Assembly: GCA_003218785.1 (NCBI GenBank)
Contig: QHOM01000185.1
Coordinates: 1-18,075 of the forward strand
Direction of reading: 5' to 3'
Length of the DNA: 18,075 bases
Source: Verrucomicrobiota bacterium
Lineage (GTDB): Bacteria > Verrucomicrobiota > Verrucomicrobiia > Chthoniobacterales > UBA10450
Made by a program: the position numbers and the translations under genes
Notes under the pieces: generated by a model
Told to the model about the DNA's origin: nothing
The model's database searches: none
The model's input: only the letters and a program-made list of their open reading frames with translations
In this document: positions 1 to 8,136 of the stretch, piece after piece
How positions within the stretch are numbered: the stretch's first letter is position 1
Layout of the letters: every line of letters starts with the position of its first letter

Positions 1-265
1 CAGCCCGACTATCTCGAAGCGCTGGATACTCGCGCAACATGGAAGCGTCTGCGCGATGAGTTTCTAAAACATACGGATGACGCGTGCCGTCCAGAGTCTT
101 CCGTAAAACGCTCAGATCCTCTGCTGTCAGTGTGTCCGTAAAAACGTGATAATGCAAAGTCCGCTCCTTATTTGTGTAATTCAACAATACCGATAAGGCA
201 GCCACATGAAGACCGGGGATCACATTTTGATCGGCCCCGAATATAACATGCAACCCGCCTTTCAT
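1..265 (-). CDS. Glycosyltransferase family 8-like protein, N-terminal part (runs off left edge)
   Basis: The first 88 codons of a gene that continues beyond position 1. The reading frame is open from an ATG at 265 to the window edge. It begins MKGGLHVIFGADQNVIPGLH and continues with a VAALSVLLNY helix and a strand reading LHYHVFTD. This is the usual start of GT8 retaining glycosyltransferases (LPS galactosyl/glucosyltransferase-like): a strand with a D-x-N nucleotide-binding turn, a 'sxxSll.N' helix, then 'hhFyvltDgls'. The catalytic DXD lies outside the window. The frame stays open upstream of the ATG almost to the stop of the preceding gene, with no better start codon and no clear Shine-Dalgarno. 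It is 82 bp downstream of the GT4 gene in the same direction, so probably part of the same transcript. The family call rests on the N-terminal domain only. Confidence 0.72.
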   Translation of the reverse strand, partial: MKGGLHVIFGADQNVIPGLHVAALSVLLNYTNKERTLHYHVFTDTLTAEDLSVLRKTLDGTRHPYVLETHRADASMLREYPALRDSRA

Positions 266-347
266 TGGTGATAGTTGGGATTCGGCGCTATTACAGTATT
301 GGGAGTCATCAATGTCACTATTCGGCGTTAGCTTTACCCAAAGAACT

Positions 348-1595
348 TCACTTGGCGACGGACAACAACTCTTGGTATAAGGCAGTGTAGCGCTGCGCCA
401 TCAGGCGGTCGGTGAAGTGAGCAAGGACACGTCGCCGCGCAGCCATGCCCATCGCTTGACGTTCAACGGGGTGTTGCCACATCCATTGCAGCATTCGGGC
501 CAGTCCGGGTACGCTTCCAATCTCCGGCTCGAGCAGTCCTGTTTCACCATCCACGACTACGTCGGTTAAACCTCCCGCCGCGTAAGCAATTACCGGTGTT
601 TCACACGCCATGGCTTCCAGCGCTGTATTCCCAAAAGTCTCTGCCCGGCTGGGGGTGGCAAACACGTTCAAGGCTGAATAGAACAAGCATTGAAGTTGAG
701 GACTATTCAGAGTTCCCAATTGGATGGTTTCAATCTCGCTGGCCAGGGGCCACTTCCCTGCGCCAAAGGTCAGCAGAAGAATTTTTCGTGCCGGCAGAAC
801 TTTTAAAGCCTCGAGCAATCGACCCGCCCCTTTTCGTTCCTCGGAAAAATCCACGCACGCGAAACCGACCACGAAACGGTCATCAGGAATTCCAAGCGCC
901 CGCCGGGCACAAAGCTTGTCCACGGACTTGTATTCCCCGACATCCAGACCGTAGTGAATCGTGTGAATTGACATTGCGTATTTAGCAAGTCCGGAACGGC
1001 GAATTTGTGCGGTCGTCCATTCGCTGTTGCCCACAAAATGCAAGTTAATCTTTTTGTACCAATGTGCCTTGACGCGAAAAAATTTATGCGTGGCATCATG
1101 GCGATGTGGCCGTTTTTGTTGCGGACAATTGCCGCACGTCTGGGTAAAACCCGCACATTTTCCGGGGTAATGGCAACCGCCTGTAATGGGAATCAGATCA
1201 TGGAGCGTCCACACCACCGGCAATCCTGGAGGCAATGAACTAAAAAAACTGGGTAGGTCCAGCCATCTTGCCACCCAATGGAGGTTGACCACCCTGGGTA
1301 GTTTTCCCGTGGCCTGAATCGGCGTTCTCCGTATCCAGCTTGGGCTGGTGACGAAGCCTCCTGGGGCTTCTTTGCGACTACGCCAACTCACGGCAAGGGC
1401 AGCAATGTTACGCCAGAGAAAGGAGCGATTCTGGAACACAGGGATGAGGCTTGGATCGTTGGAATCACCCGACCCATAGTAGAAGCGGCTGTCAAGCCCC
1501 CTTCTGCGCAGTGCCTGGTGGAGGCGAAGGCCGGCAATATTGGCGCCGCCCCCCAATCCTGCGCCCAGGTGAGCTACGGTGAGATTATCTGTCAC
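348..1595 (-). CDS. Glycosyltransferase family 4 (GT-B fold)
   Basis: Retaining GT-B glycosyltransferase of 415 aa, full length for GT4; a cytosolic enzyme that adds a sugar from an NDP-sugar to the growing glycan. The N-terminal Rossmann part has the glycine-rich loop HLGAGLGGGANIA (about residues 9-21). A TLHDLIPITGG segment (130-140) is followed by a four-cysteine stretch C141-x5-C147-x6-C154-x2-C157, seen in a subset of GT4 enzymes and shared with the gene at 3584-4837. The C-terminal donor domain has the E-x7-E signature, E319 and E327, in AETFGNTALE. The start is GTG at 1595; no strong ribosome site is visible. It lies 29 bp after the methyltransferase stop. Donor and acceptor cannot be told from sequence. 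Confidence 0.9.
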   Translation of the reverse strand: MTDNLTVAHLGAGLGGGANIAGLRLHQALRRRGLDSRFYYGSGDSNDPSLIPVFQNRSFLWRNIAALAVSWRSRKEAPGGFVTSPSWIRRTPIQATGKLPRVVNLHWVARWLDLPSFFSSLPPGLPVVWTLHDLIPITGGCHYPGKCAGFTQTCGNCPQQKRPHRHDATHKFFRVKAHWYKKINLHFVGNSEWTTAQIRRSGLAKYAMSIHTIHYGLDVGEYKSVDKLCARRALGIPDDRFVVGFACVDFSEERKGAGRLLEALKVLPARKILLLTFGAGKWPLASEIETIQLGTLNSPQLQCLFYSALNVFATPSRAETFGNTALEAMACETPVIAYAAGGLTDVVVDGETGLLEPEIGSVPGLARMLQWMWQHPVERQAMGMAARRRVLAHFTDRLMAQRYTALYQELLSVAK

Positions 1596-1624
1596 TGATC
1601 AGTTGGTCGAGAGGTTTTCGCAGT

Positions 1625-2323
1625 TTAGGCTTCCGCCACCTTTTTAAGGGCGACGAGATTGGGGCAATAACCCCAGACTTGATAGTTCTTTTGCCTTAGG
1701 ATCCGCCGGCAGGCCAGATTGCTCCCGGCGTGGTCATCCACGTCGTGGAACAAGATGATCCCGCCGGGAACAAGCAAACTACCCCAAACTCGAAAATCGA
1801 ACCAAGTGTTGATGTAATCGTGTATGGCGTCCACAAATATCAAGCTAAGAGGTATGTATGAAAGTTCTTTTGCCGCGTCCCCCGAGGAACGCCTCACATA
1901 CACGACGTTGGAGAATGGGGAGGTTCGTTTGCGAAATACTTCGAAGGCTTCATTGATACCAGGAAACTCGTTTTCCTTGTGAGGATCTATGGCATAAACT
2001 CGCCTGACGGTGTGTCCCGCCATTGCGGCGGTCGTGATCCCCCGCCAGGCACCGATTTCGGCAATGTCCTCCGACATTTTCTCGGTATGCGCCAGAGCGC
2101 TGAACAATACCTTCCGTTGCCCGGTAGTGACCGCCGTTTCTTCGATTGCCTCCCCGCGTTCGGATATGTGCTCGACGAGCTTATCCTTATTGAGGCAGCG
2201 GTCGATTGGCTTGTAGCTTAGCTTTCCCAATAGTTCACCAAACTCCAGGGGCAGCCTCCAGGCGACCGCACGCAGGAGACGCGGCAGCTTCCTCAACTCA
2301 TTTGGATCTCGAGGTCGTATCAT
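1625..2323 (-). CDS. Class I SAM-dependent methyltransferase (Methyltransf_24/TylF-like)
   Basis: A 232-aa protein with a Rossmann methyltransferase core. Motif I is IAEIGAWRGITT, the ribose-binding acid is in YAIDPH, then come IFVDAIHDY and the late strand GGIILFHDVD. The last two are typical of Methyltransf_24/macrocin O-methyltransferase-like enzymes, in which the acids often bind a metal. It probably O-methylates a sugar of the glycan; regioselectivity is unknown. Two adjacent starts exist, GTG at 2326 and ATG at 2323. I take ATG because an AGGAG lies 5 nt upstream of it. The gene begins inside the 3' end of the GT4 gene upstream (26-bp overlap), which suggests translational coupling. The first ~80 residues are basic and helical and have no recognised domain. 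Confidence 0.88.
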   Translation of the reverse strand: MIRPRDPNELRKLPRLLRAVAWRLPLEFGELLGKLSYKPIDRCLNKDKLVEHISERGEAIEETAVTTGQRKVLFSALAHTEKMSEDIAEIGAWRGITTAAMAGHTVRRVYAIDPHKENEFPGINEAFEVFRKRTSPFSNVVYVRRSSGDAAKELSYIPLSLIFVDAIHDYINTWFDFRVWGSLLVPGGIILFHDVDDHAGSNLACRRILRQKNYQVWGYCPNLVALKKVAEA

Positions 2324-3587
2324 CACTGCTCCTGGTGCTTACCAGATCGATGCCTTTGAAGTCGTTCACGGCTTCGTAATAACTCGCTTCGAATTTTTTC
2401 ACAACACGAGGCCAGAGGAATCGCTCCGAAACTGCGCGACAATTCTCGCCGATGCGGTGACATTCCTTTGGATCTGAAAGCAGTTTTAACAGGGCGGCCG
2501 CGAGAGCCTCCGGGCTAAGTATAGCCCTGTTGCGCGCCTCATCCGGGACTCCTAACAACAGAGCCGCGGCACCGTCGTTCAGCAATTCTTGAAGCACAGC
2601 CACTTTCCGGCCTACAGCCGGCTTGCCGTATCGCCCCGCTTCCATATAGACAAGCCCAAAGGATTCTCCCTCAGAAGGGGTACAGAGACAGGTGCAAGCC
2701 GCCAGTGCATCGTGCTTCAACTCCTCGGAAGTAAAATCCAAATCTATCAGACCTTCGATTTCTTGCTGTCTAGCCGTCGACTCCGTTGGCCCCATGCAGA
2801 CTAAACTTATATCGGGCCGCTGGCGGCGAATAACTTTAAACGCATCCAGGAGCAACAGGTAGCCCTTTTGCCGATCCTTTCGTCCGATGAACAGAATGAA
2901 TGGGCCGGCAACGCCAAACCTGGTTCGAAAGCGCTTGGCATCTCCATCGGCGCGGTCTTCTATGCCATTGCCAACCACGTCGATAGGGCATCGAAATGAC
3001 TTTTGGTGGAAGTAATCTGCTTCGTATTTGGTATGAACCAAGAGGCGATCAGCGTTGGCAAACAGACGCACATCCAGGGGTGAATCTCCTACGTGATGGG
3101 GATGGCAAGTCGGTTGAACCACGAACGGGACTCGCCAGTGTTTGGCGGCGGCGGCCGCAGCGAAACCATTTAACGGCGAGGCTTCGCCGACATGATGGAT
3201 AACATCCATTCCTGCAAAGGAATTACGCGCGGCTTTTCTGGAGACAAACTGATATAATTTCACGGCTAACCCTTCGAGGTGAGGCCGGACTATGCATTTG
3301 CCAAGGAACCAGAGAACTGGCAGCCAGATTCGCGAGAACTTAAGTGGTCTGACGGGCACACCGTTGACCGTGAGGATTGAGTCAGGCTCATTGAAAAACA
3401 AGTAATCCCTCCCGCGAGGCACGCGGGTTGCCGCGCGCGCGACAACAACTACGTCATGACCGCGCTTTTGAAGATGCTGCGAGAGTTGTTCCGCATGGGC
3501 GTGCTGTCCTCCCGTGTTCGGCTTGAAGCACAAAATGCTAATCGCGATCTTGAGTTTTCGCTGGGTCATTTTGCGAAAGCTTATCAA
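2298..3587 (-). CDS. Glycosyltransferase family 4 (GT-B fold)
   Basis: A 429-aa GT4 enzyme. The first strand and donor loop KIAISILCFKPNTGGQHAHA give the usual start with 'GG.-h', followed by LSQHLQKRGHDVVVVAR. The C-terminal domain starts near FILFIGRKDRQKGYLLLLDAF and carries the E-x7-E motif in EGESFGLVYMEAGRYGKP. Unlike the two neighbouring GT4 genes it lacks the four-cysteine insert, so it belongs to another GT4 branch. Two starts are possible: TTG at 3587, which overlaps the upstream stop by 4 nt, and ATG at 3569 (MTQRKLKIAIS), which begins closer to the first strand. Neither has a clear ribosome site. The 3' end overlaps the methyltransferase. Confidence 0.88.
   Translation of the reverse strand: MISFRKMTQRKLKIAISILCFKPNTGGQHAHAEQLSQHLQKRGHDVVVVARAATRVPRGRDYLFFNEPDSILTVNGVPVRPLKFSRIWLPVLWFLGKCIVRPHLEGLAVKLYQFVSRKAARNSFAGMDVIHHVGEASPLNGFAAAAAAKHWRVPFVVQPTCHPHHVGDSPLDVRLFANADRLLVHTKYEADYFHQKSFRCPIDVVGNGIEDRADGDAKRFRTRFGVAGPFILFIGRKDRQKGYLLLLDAFKVIRRQRPDISLVCMGPTESTARQQEIEGLIDLDFTSEELKHDALAACTCLCTPSEGESFGLVYMEAGRYGKPAVGRKVAVLQELLNDGAAALLLGVPDEARNRAILSPEALAAALLKLLSDPKECHRIGENCRAVSERFLWPRVVKKFEASYYEAVNDFKGIDLVSTRSSDDTTSRSK
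2329..2333 (-). promoter_or_regulatory. Shine-Dalgarno AGGAG for the methyltransferase
   Basis: Read on the minus strand, AGGAG is followed by 5 nt and then ATG at 2323. For the neighbouring GTG at 2326 the gap would be only 2 nt, so the site favours ATG. It lies inside the coding end of the upstream GT4 gene. Strong sites like this are rare in the window, which makes this one informative. Confidence 0.6.
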
Positions 3588-4837
3588 AGCGAAGTCTGGA
3601 GATCTCGGCGCTTTAAATCCTGATTTCGCAGTTCAACATTGAGCAGTGAATCGTAAAGTGCGACGTAGGCAGCAGCGTTTTTGGAATAGGAAAAATGGTC
3701 ACCCACCCAGGTTTCGCAAAAGCTCTGCCAGCGATGCCTGAGCGCATCGCCATCGAGAAGTTTCTGTATTGCTTCGGACAGCGCTTGCGTATCTTGCCGT
3801 TCGACCAACAGTCCGTTGAGATCACATTTAACAATATCCGAGATCCCTCCCACGTTAAACCCCGCGACGACCGCGCCGCAGGCTATAGCTTCCAAGGCAG
3901 CCTGGCCGAAGGCCTCCTCCAGCGAGGGAATGATAAACACATCCGCCGCCCGATAAAGCAACGCTTGCAGCTCATCGCTTTCAACCTGGCCAAAATGGGT
4001 ATGGCGATATCCGGAGCCAACTTGAAAATGTCCCGCGCCCATTGTCAAAAGACGAATGGGCCGTTGGCAACGGACATTCATCAGGGCGTCCCGCAAATAG
4101 CGCCCGCCTTTGTGCGGCCAGCCTAAGTCATGCGCGGCAAACAACAGCACCAGCTCTTCCGCGCCAACGCCGAGCGCCTGCCGGGCTTCACGCCGCTTTT
4201 CTGAAGAATAAACGGTTTGGTCCAGTCCGTAATGAATGACCTCGATTCTTCTACCTTTGGTTAGGGCACTAAGCCTAGCTTTGTCTCCGCTCCAAAAGCT
4301 GTTGGCCACGAAAGCCAAGCGCCCCGGCGAAGGTCTCGAATACGCCGTCTCTTTCATGCGAAAGATCCGATGCGAATAGTCGCCTGCCCGACGTGAATCC
4401 ATTATCGGGCAACAACCGCACGCTGCCTGAAACCGGCAACACGAGCCCGGATAATCACAGCCTCCGGTTATCGGACTCAGATCATGGAGTGTAACAACTA
4501 CCGGTTTGGACGGAGGAAGGTGTCGGAGCAGGGCCGGGAGATCAACAAAATGCTCAACCTTATGAATATTGATAACGTCGGCTTCGGATATTTCCGGGCC
4601 AACGTCTCGCAGCAGGTCAGCACGCGGATCCGTCAGCCCGCACACCACCTTCCCGCCAGACCTTCGCGAGCGCTTTTCCTGGTAGTCTATCCAGGTTCGC
4701 CGAAGAACACGCGAAGCGCGGTAACCGAAACTGGGATCACCCAAATAAACTGCCACATCGGCATCGTCCGAGTGTTTGTGGCGCACAAGCATCCGTGAAT
4801 CGATCCCGTGACCGCGGATGAAGGTAACGACGGGCAA
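3584..4837 (-). CDS. Glycosyltransferase family 4, N-terminus missing or out of frame
   Basis: GT4 enzyme of the same subfamily as the gene at 348-1595. It has VVTLHDLSPITGGCDYPG, a cysteine-rich stretch (C127, C133, C134, C140, C142, C143), the donor domain and E-x7-E in EEAFGQAALEA. Only TTG at 4837 opens this frame, and the protein then starts at PVVTFIRGHGIDSR. Aligned by eye on the GxDSR and TLHDL motifs, it lacks about 22 residues of its sibling, including the first strand and the glycine-rich loop. A stop in this frame lies about 40 nt upstream of 4837, and the gene overlaps the GT-D gene by 101 bp in another frame. A frameshift, or recent loss of a separate start, is likely, so activity is uncertain. 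Confidence 0.8.
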   Translation of the reverse strand: MPVVTFIRGHGIDSRMLVRHKHSDDADVAVYLGDPSFGYRASRVLRRTWIDYQEKRSRRSGGKVVCGLTDPRADLLRDVGPEISEADVINIHKVEHFVDLPALLRHLPPSKPVVVTLHDLSPITGGCDYPGSCCRFQAACGCCPIMDSRRAGDYSHRIFRMKETAYSRPSPGRLAFVANSFWSGDKARLSALTKGRRIEVIHYGLDQTVYSSEKRREARQALGVGAEELVLLFAAHDLGWPHKGGRYLRDALMNVRCQRPIRLLTMGAGHFQVGSGYRHTHFGQVESDELQALLYRAADVFIIPSLEEAFGQAALEAIACGAVVAGFNVGGISDIVKCDLNGLLVERQDTQALSEAIQKLLDGDALRHRWQSFCETWVGDHFSYSKNAAAYVALYDSLLNVELRNQDLKRRDLQTSL

Positions 4838-6020
4838 GCCCCTTGAGGCGAAATGAGAGTAGAAAGACGCGTCCTTCCAGTGTCAGCCGATGGGTGCCGC
4901 AAAAATGAAGGAAGCCGGCCCGCTCCATTTTTGCAGCAGAAGATGAGTTGAACAGTTTGCCATAGCGTTGACGATATTCTTTGAATCCTCTACGAAAAGC
5001 CGAGACGTTTTCTGGGCTGAAGTCGAATTCCCAGGAAGCAAAGGTCCAGCCCACCTCTTTTTTCATTACTTCCAGCAGGAGCTGACCGTGTGCCTTTGCG
5101 AGAAACTCAGCCGGCGCCAGGTTCGGAAAAACTTGCTCAAGTGCGTCCATGTGCGTTTCGAACGCGATACGAAAAAAGAACGGCGAATGGGGAGAACGCG
5201 CAACGCGGTTTCCGTCGCATCCACTGTAGGTGAACGCCCGAATCGTCGCACCAAAATCAAAACAACAAATTCCCAGTTCGCGGGATAATTCGTAGCCCAA
5301 GATTTTAGCCCCTCCTCCCAACGCCAAAAAGAGAGTATCCAGCCTGTGTGCTTTAATGAACTTTCGCACGTCCTCTTTCACTAAGTCCAGATTAGCATCA
5401 AGATCCCGGCCGTCGTTTCGCACCTGATGATAGAAAATTTGTGCCCTTTCGGGCCAATAGTCATTAGCCGCTCGCCTAAACTCAGGCGTCTGTGAAAGGA
5501 GGTCCAGCAAACGCGCCTCGGCGCCAGCAAACCCAATGCGTCGGTCCTGGCAGTATTGCTTAAACTCGCTCTCCGTCCACGTGAGAAACACGAGCGACGC
5601 CTCTTTTGTCGGGTTGCGATAAGAACCCGGCGCCATCTCGAGAGCTAATCGAGGAACCAAATGTTCGTTCGGCCAATTCTTCTCGTGGAAGTCCACGTAA
5701 TCAGCTTGCTCGTACGCTCTCCATAACCGTTCTCCATATTTGGGGCCAAGGCCGGGATTGCCGCAGCCTTGCGTGCCGGACAAGCGACCGTCGTCATAAT
5801 CCGAACGATCTAACTGATCCAATTGGTTGCTCTGATAGGTCAAAAGATACTTTAGTTCGACGTCGCCAAGACGCAGGAAACAGAACGGTCGTTGAACCTG
5901 CATCATTCCGGTGAGGCGGTGGGCTTCGGCCAGCCGTTCGGCATAGCCATCGTTTTTGCTGCCGAACATGTTCCCGGTCGGCGGAGGGCATCGCTTGTAT
6001 AGTTCCGCGTAATAATTCAT
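4737..6020 (-). CDS. GT-D fold glycosyltransferase (DUF1792-like), with possible foreign C-terminal tail
   Basis: The 427-aa product carries FCFLRLGDVELKYLL near residues 46-60, the R-x-GD-x-E signature of GT-D fold glycosyltransferases (DUF1792, as in serine-rich-repeat glycoprotein glycosylation and capsule clusters). Later segments LDTLFLALGGGAKILGYEL and CCFDFGATIRAF fit the conserved nucleotide-binding half. From about residue 360 on (ERAGFLHFCGTHRL and after) the sequence no longer looks like this family; the last 100 bp overlap the next gene in another frame and are Arg/Cys-rich, as expected of an unselected frame. The start ATG at 6020 overlaps the stop of the upstream GT2 gene as ATGA, so translation is probably coupled. 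The family call is moderate; the exact C-terminus is doubtful. Confidence 0.7.
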   Translation of the reverse strand: MNYYAELYKRCPPPTGNMFGSKNDGYAERLAEAHRLTGMMQVQRPFCFLRLGDVELKYLLTYQSNQLDQLDRSDYDDGRLSGTQGCGNPGLGPKYGERLWRAYEQADYVDFHEKNWPNEHLVPRLALEMAPGSYRNPTKEASLVFLTWTESEFKQYCQDRRIGFAGAEARLLDLLSQTPEFRRAANDYWPERAQIFYHQVRNDGRDLDANLDLVKEDVRKFIKAHRLDTLFLALGGGAKILGYELSRELGICCFDFGATIRAFTYSGCDGNRVARSPHSPFFFRIAFETHMDALEQVFPNLAPAEFLAKAHGQLLLEVMKKEVGWTFASWEFDFSPENVSAFRRGFKEYRQRYGKLFNSSSAAKMERAGFLHFCGTHRLTLEGRVFLLSFRLKGLARRYLHPRSRDRFTDACAPQTLGRCRCGSLFG

Positions 6021-6916
6021 TTCCGTACCTGCTGTAATTCATTGATCGCCCGCGTCCTGCCGGCTTCGGATGCCATCGCCAGCTGGCGTTCCATGGGCTC
6101 AAGAAGCAGTCGTTTTAAAAAGTTCGCGATCCGATCTATTCGGCGAGGCTGGGAGGTTTTGATTCCGCGCAAGGCGTCCAAAATGACTTGAGAATATCCA
6201 CTTCCTTCACTGAGCCGGAGGAGGTAATCATCGTTTGTCCGTCCTTTAGGTATAAGATGATCCAGCTTCAAGTTGACAAACCGCCCCAGACCCATGCCCA
6301 AGTCACAGGCCGCGAATGCCATGTCTATATCTCCCGCTGAATTCAAATTTTCTCCTTTTCGATCCAAAGATCGACGCAGCGGATGGGTCTTGACCAAGTC
6401 CGCATATTGCTCGGCCACTTTCCTGCGCACGCACAATCCAGCACCAAACGGCGTCACTCGCGGGTCATAGTTATTGGACCACAAATCTCGGGAGAACGTG
6501 CTCGTCCATTGATCTACCTTCCATTTCTCGACGGGGGCACCACCCTCAAACTCCGGAAAATGTTGACCGCCCCAGGCACCGAGACATGGCCAATCTGTCG
6601 CAATTTGAACCGCGACATCGAGGTAATTTTCGGCGAGCACATTATCATCATCAACAAAGATAAGTAAATCGGCACTGGATTCGGCGATTCCACGCAGACG
6701 AGCATGCGTTAATCCCAGCTTTCCTTCGCGGACGTGACGAGCGTCTGGGTGCCAGGATATGTCATGGCTCGCAGACACTGGGTCCTTTGAGGTGTTATCA
6801 ACGACAAGCAACTCCCAGTTGTCTGTTGAAAGCGTCTGAGCCTTCAGCGCTTTCAGAACGCGCGCGAGATAATCCATGCGCGGGTTGTGACAACATATTA
6901 TCACAGACAGCTGCAT
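6017..6916 (-). CDS. Glycosyltransferase family 2
   Basis: A 299-aa GT-A fold inverting transferase. It opens with LSVIICCHNPRMDYL, then WELLVVDNTSKD (about 34-45), GKLGLTHARLRG (65-76) and the metal-binding LLIFVDDDN (84-92), in standard GT2 order. W115 and the NNYDPRVTPFGAGLCVRR stretch give the acceptor-side 'G.g.~.~R' element. The C-terminus is basic (IDRIANFLKRLL) with no clear membrane span, so it is probably soluble or peripheral. The start is ATG at 6916. It follows the next GT2 gene by 29 bp and overlaps the GT-D gene by 4 nt, so it sits inside the operon. Sugar specificity is not visible. Confidence 0.92.
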   Translation of the reverse strand: MQLSVIICCHNPRMDYLARVLKALKAQTLSTDNWELLVVDNTSKDPVSASHDISWHPDARHVREGKLGLTHARLRGIAESSADLLIFVDDDNVLAENYLDVAVQIATDWPCLGAWGGQHFPEFEGGAPVEKWKVDQWTSTFSRDLWSNNYDPRVTPFGAGLCVRRKVAEQYADLVKTHPLRRSLDRKGENLNSAGDIDMAFAACDLGMGLGRFVNLKLDHLIPKGRTNDDYLLRLSEGSGYSQVILDALRGIKTSQPRRIDRIANFLKRLLLEPMERQLAMASEAGRTRAINELQQVRK

Positions 6917-6945
6917 AAGATCATGTACGGCAAGTTGCCTTTTTC

Positions 6946-7980
6946 CTAACTGTGACCAGGCGCATTGACTTTCGACTTCATCCGACGTTTAAGTCGCGAT
7001 GCAATGATCCGAAACCATAAAATAAGAAACGAGCAAATCTGCCAGATGACGCGTCGGCTGTGACAGAGACGCAGGGCCTCAAACATCTGCTTCAATATCT
7101 GCTTCCAAGCAGAACGAAATCCGGCTTCCACCAGCATTTCGCGCGTATGGAAAACAGCGAGTTCAGCGTAAAACAAACGCGCTTTCCTGGCAAGCCCACG
7201 ACCGCGGGCAAGGCTGTGGTAAGCCGTCGTGAGATCGATCACCTCGCGTACTTCGCGTACATCCGCAGCGTCGCGCCGCATGCGTGATGTGGCAGAGTTG
7301 GAGTGTACTCGGTAACAAGCGAGAATTGAGGGCTCAAACCAGAACGAAAATTGAGACGCAATTCGTTGCCACATCTCCCAATCAGGAAAGAAGTGCAATC
7401 GCGGCAAAAAACCTCCGAGCTGCTCGTAGACGAGCCTTCGAACAGCGATCGCTGGGCATACGATTCGATTCTCAACGGTGATCCTCGCGTGCCAGTCGTC
7501 AAGTAAGCCGGCAGATTCCCGGTACAGGCCGGATATACTCATCCAATGTCCTTTTGAATTTGCCATCGCGTACCGGCAAAAGATCGCGCCAGCGTCGCTG
7601 TGCTGGGCTCCTTCGCGCAAATGATCGTAAAACCCCGGCAGCACAATGTCGTCCTGGTGGAGGATATGCACCCAATTCCCACGAGCCCGCTCAACGCATC
7701 TATTCCAAGTATTTGCCAAGCCTTGGTTTTGGGGTTCGGCGTGGAACGCCACCCGGCCCGCGCCAACTCGGCGAATAACTTCGGAAGCGGTATTATCCAT
7801 CGAGCCGTCGTCAACTACCTCGATCTGCATTTGATCCGGGCCGGGGTCCTGCTGGAGAACGCTGTGCAACGTTTCCTCCAGGTAATCCGCTCGCGCGTTG
7901 AACGTCGGAATCATCACCGACCAGAAAGGCCGCGCACCAGAACCGTCAGCGTCTGAAATCAACGGAGGGGGAAGAAGCAT
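6946..7980 (-). CDS. Glycosyltransferase family 2, possibly membrane-associated
   Basis: A GT2 enzyme of 344 aa from ATG 7980. Motifs in order: WSVMIPTFNARADYLEETL, IEVVDDGSMDNT, NQGLANTWNRC, the metal site VHILHQDDIVLPGF, then FFPDWEMWQRIA and CYRVHSNSAT; this matches rhamnosyl/galactosyl-type GT2 proteins. The C-terminal IWQICSFLILWFRII followed by SRLKRRMKSK looks like a membrane-anchoring helix with a basic end. The frame also opens at TTG 8028, which would add 16 residues with a HYCGNCG motif; I favour ATG because the GT2 fold begins just after it and the extra part overlaps a small ORF. There is no convincing ribosome site for either start. Confidence 0.88.
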   Translation of the reverse strand: MLLPPPLISDADGSGARPFWSVMIPTFNARADYLEETLHSVLQQDPGPDQMQIEVVDDGSMDNTASEVIRRVGAGRVAFHAEPQNQGLANTWNRCVERARGNWVHILHQDDIVLPGFYDHLREGAQHSDAGAIFCRYAMANSKGHWMSISGLYRESAGLLDDWHARITVENRIVCPAIAVRRLVYEQLGGFLPRLHFFPDWEMWQRIASQFSFWFEPSILACYRVHSNSATSRMRRDAADVREVREVIDLTTAYHSLARGRGLARKARLFYAELAVFHTREMLVEAGFRSAWKQILKQMFEALRLCHSRRVIWQICSFLILWFRIIASRLKRRMKSKVNAPGHS

Positions 7981-8135
7981 CTTCTCAGCGAACAAGCCAC
8001 AGTTTCCGCAATAGTGGAGCTGGGGCAAGTAATCCGTGCTCTAACCAATAAGCACGAAGCTTCAATGCTTCGGATTCGCTCCCTCAGATTCTGCAGCTCC
8101 TCATCTGTTTCACGAACCAGCTTGTAACGAGCCAT
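7959..8135 (-). CDS. Small ORF, 58 aa, possibly a fragment with a short coiled coil
   Basis: An ATG at 8135, 1 bp after the RgpF-like stop, opens a frame starting MARYKLVRETDEELQNLRER and then IRSIEAS. This first half is charged, heptad-like and reads as genuine protein, like the coiled-coil segments sometimes found ahead of polysaccharide glycosyltransferases. The second half is Cys/Arg/Ser-rich, overlaps the GT2 N-terminus in another frame and looks unselected. It may be the leftover start of a larger gene whose frame was broken, or of an originally longer GT2. I do not recognise a family. Confidence 0.3.
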   Translation of the reverse strand: MARYKLVRETDEELQNLRERIRSIEASCLLVRARITCPSSTIAETVACSLRRCFFPLR

Positions 8136-8136
8136 T

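Noticed and set aside
1..141. Plus-strand open frame at the left edge
   Set aside because: The minus-strand frame over the same bases reads as a good GT8 N-terminus.
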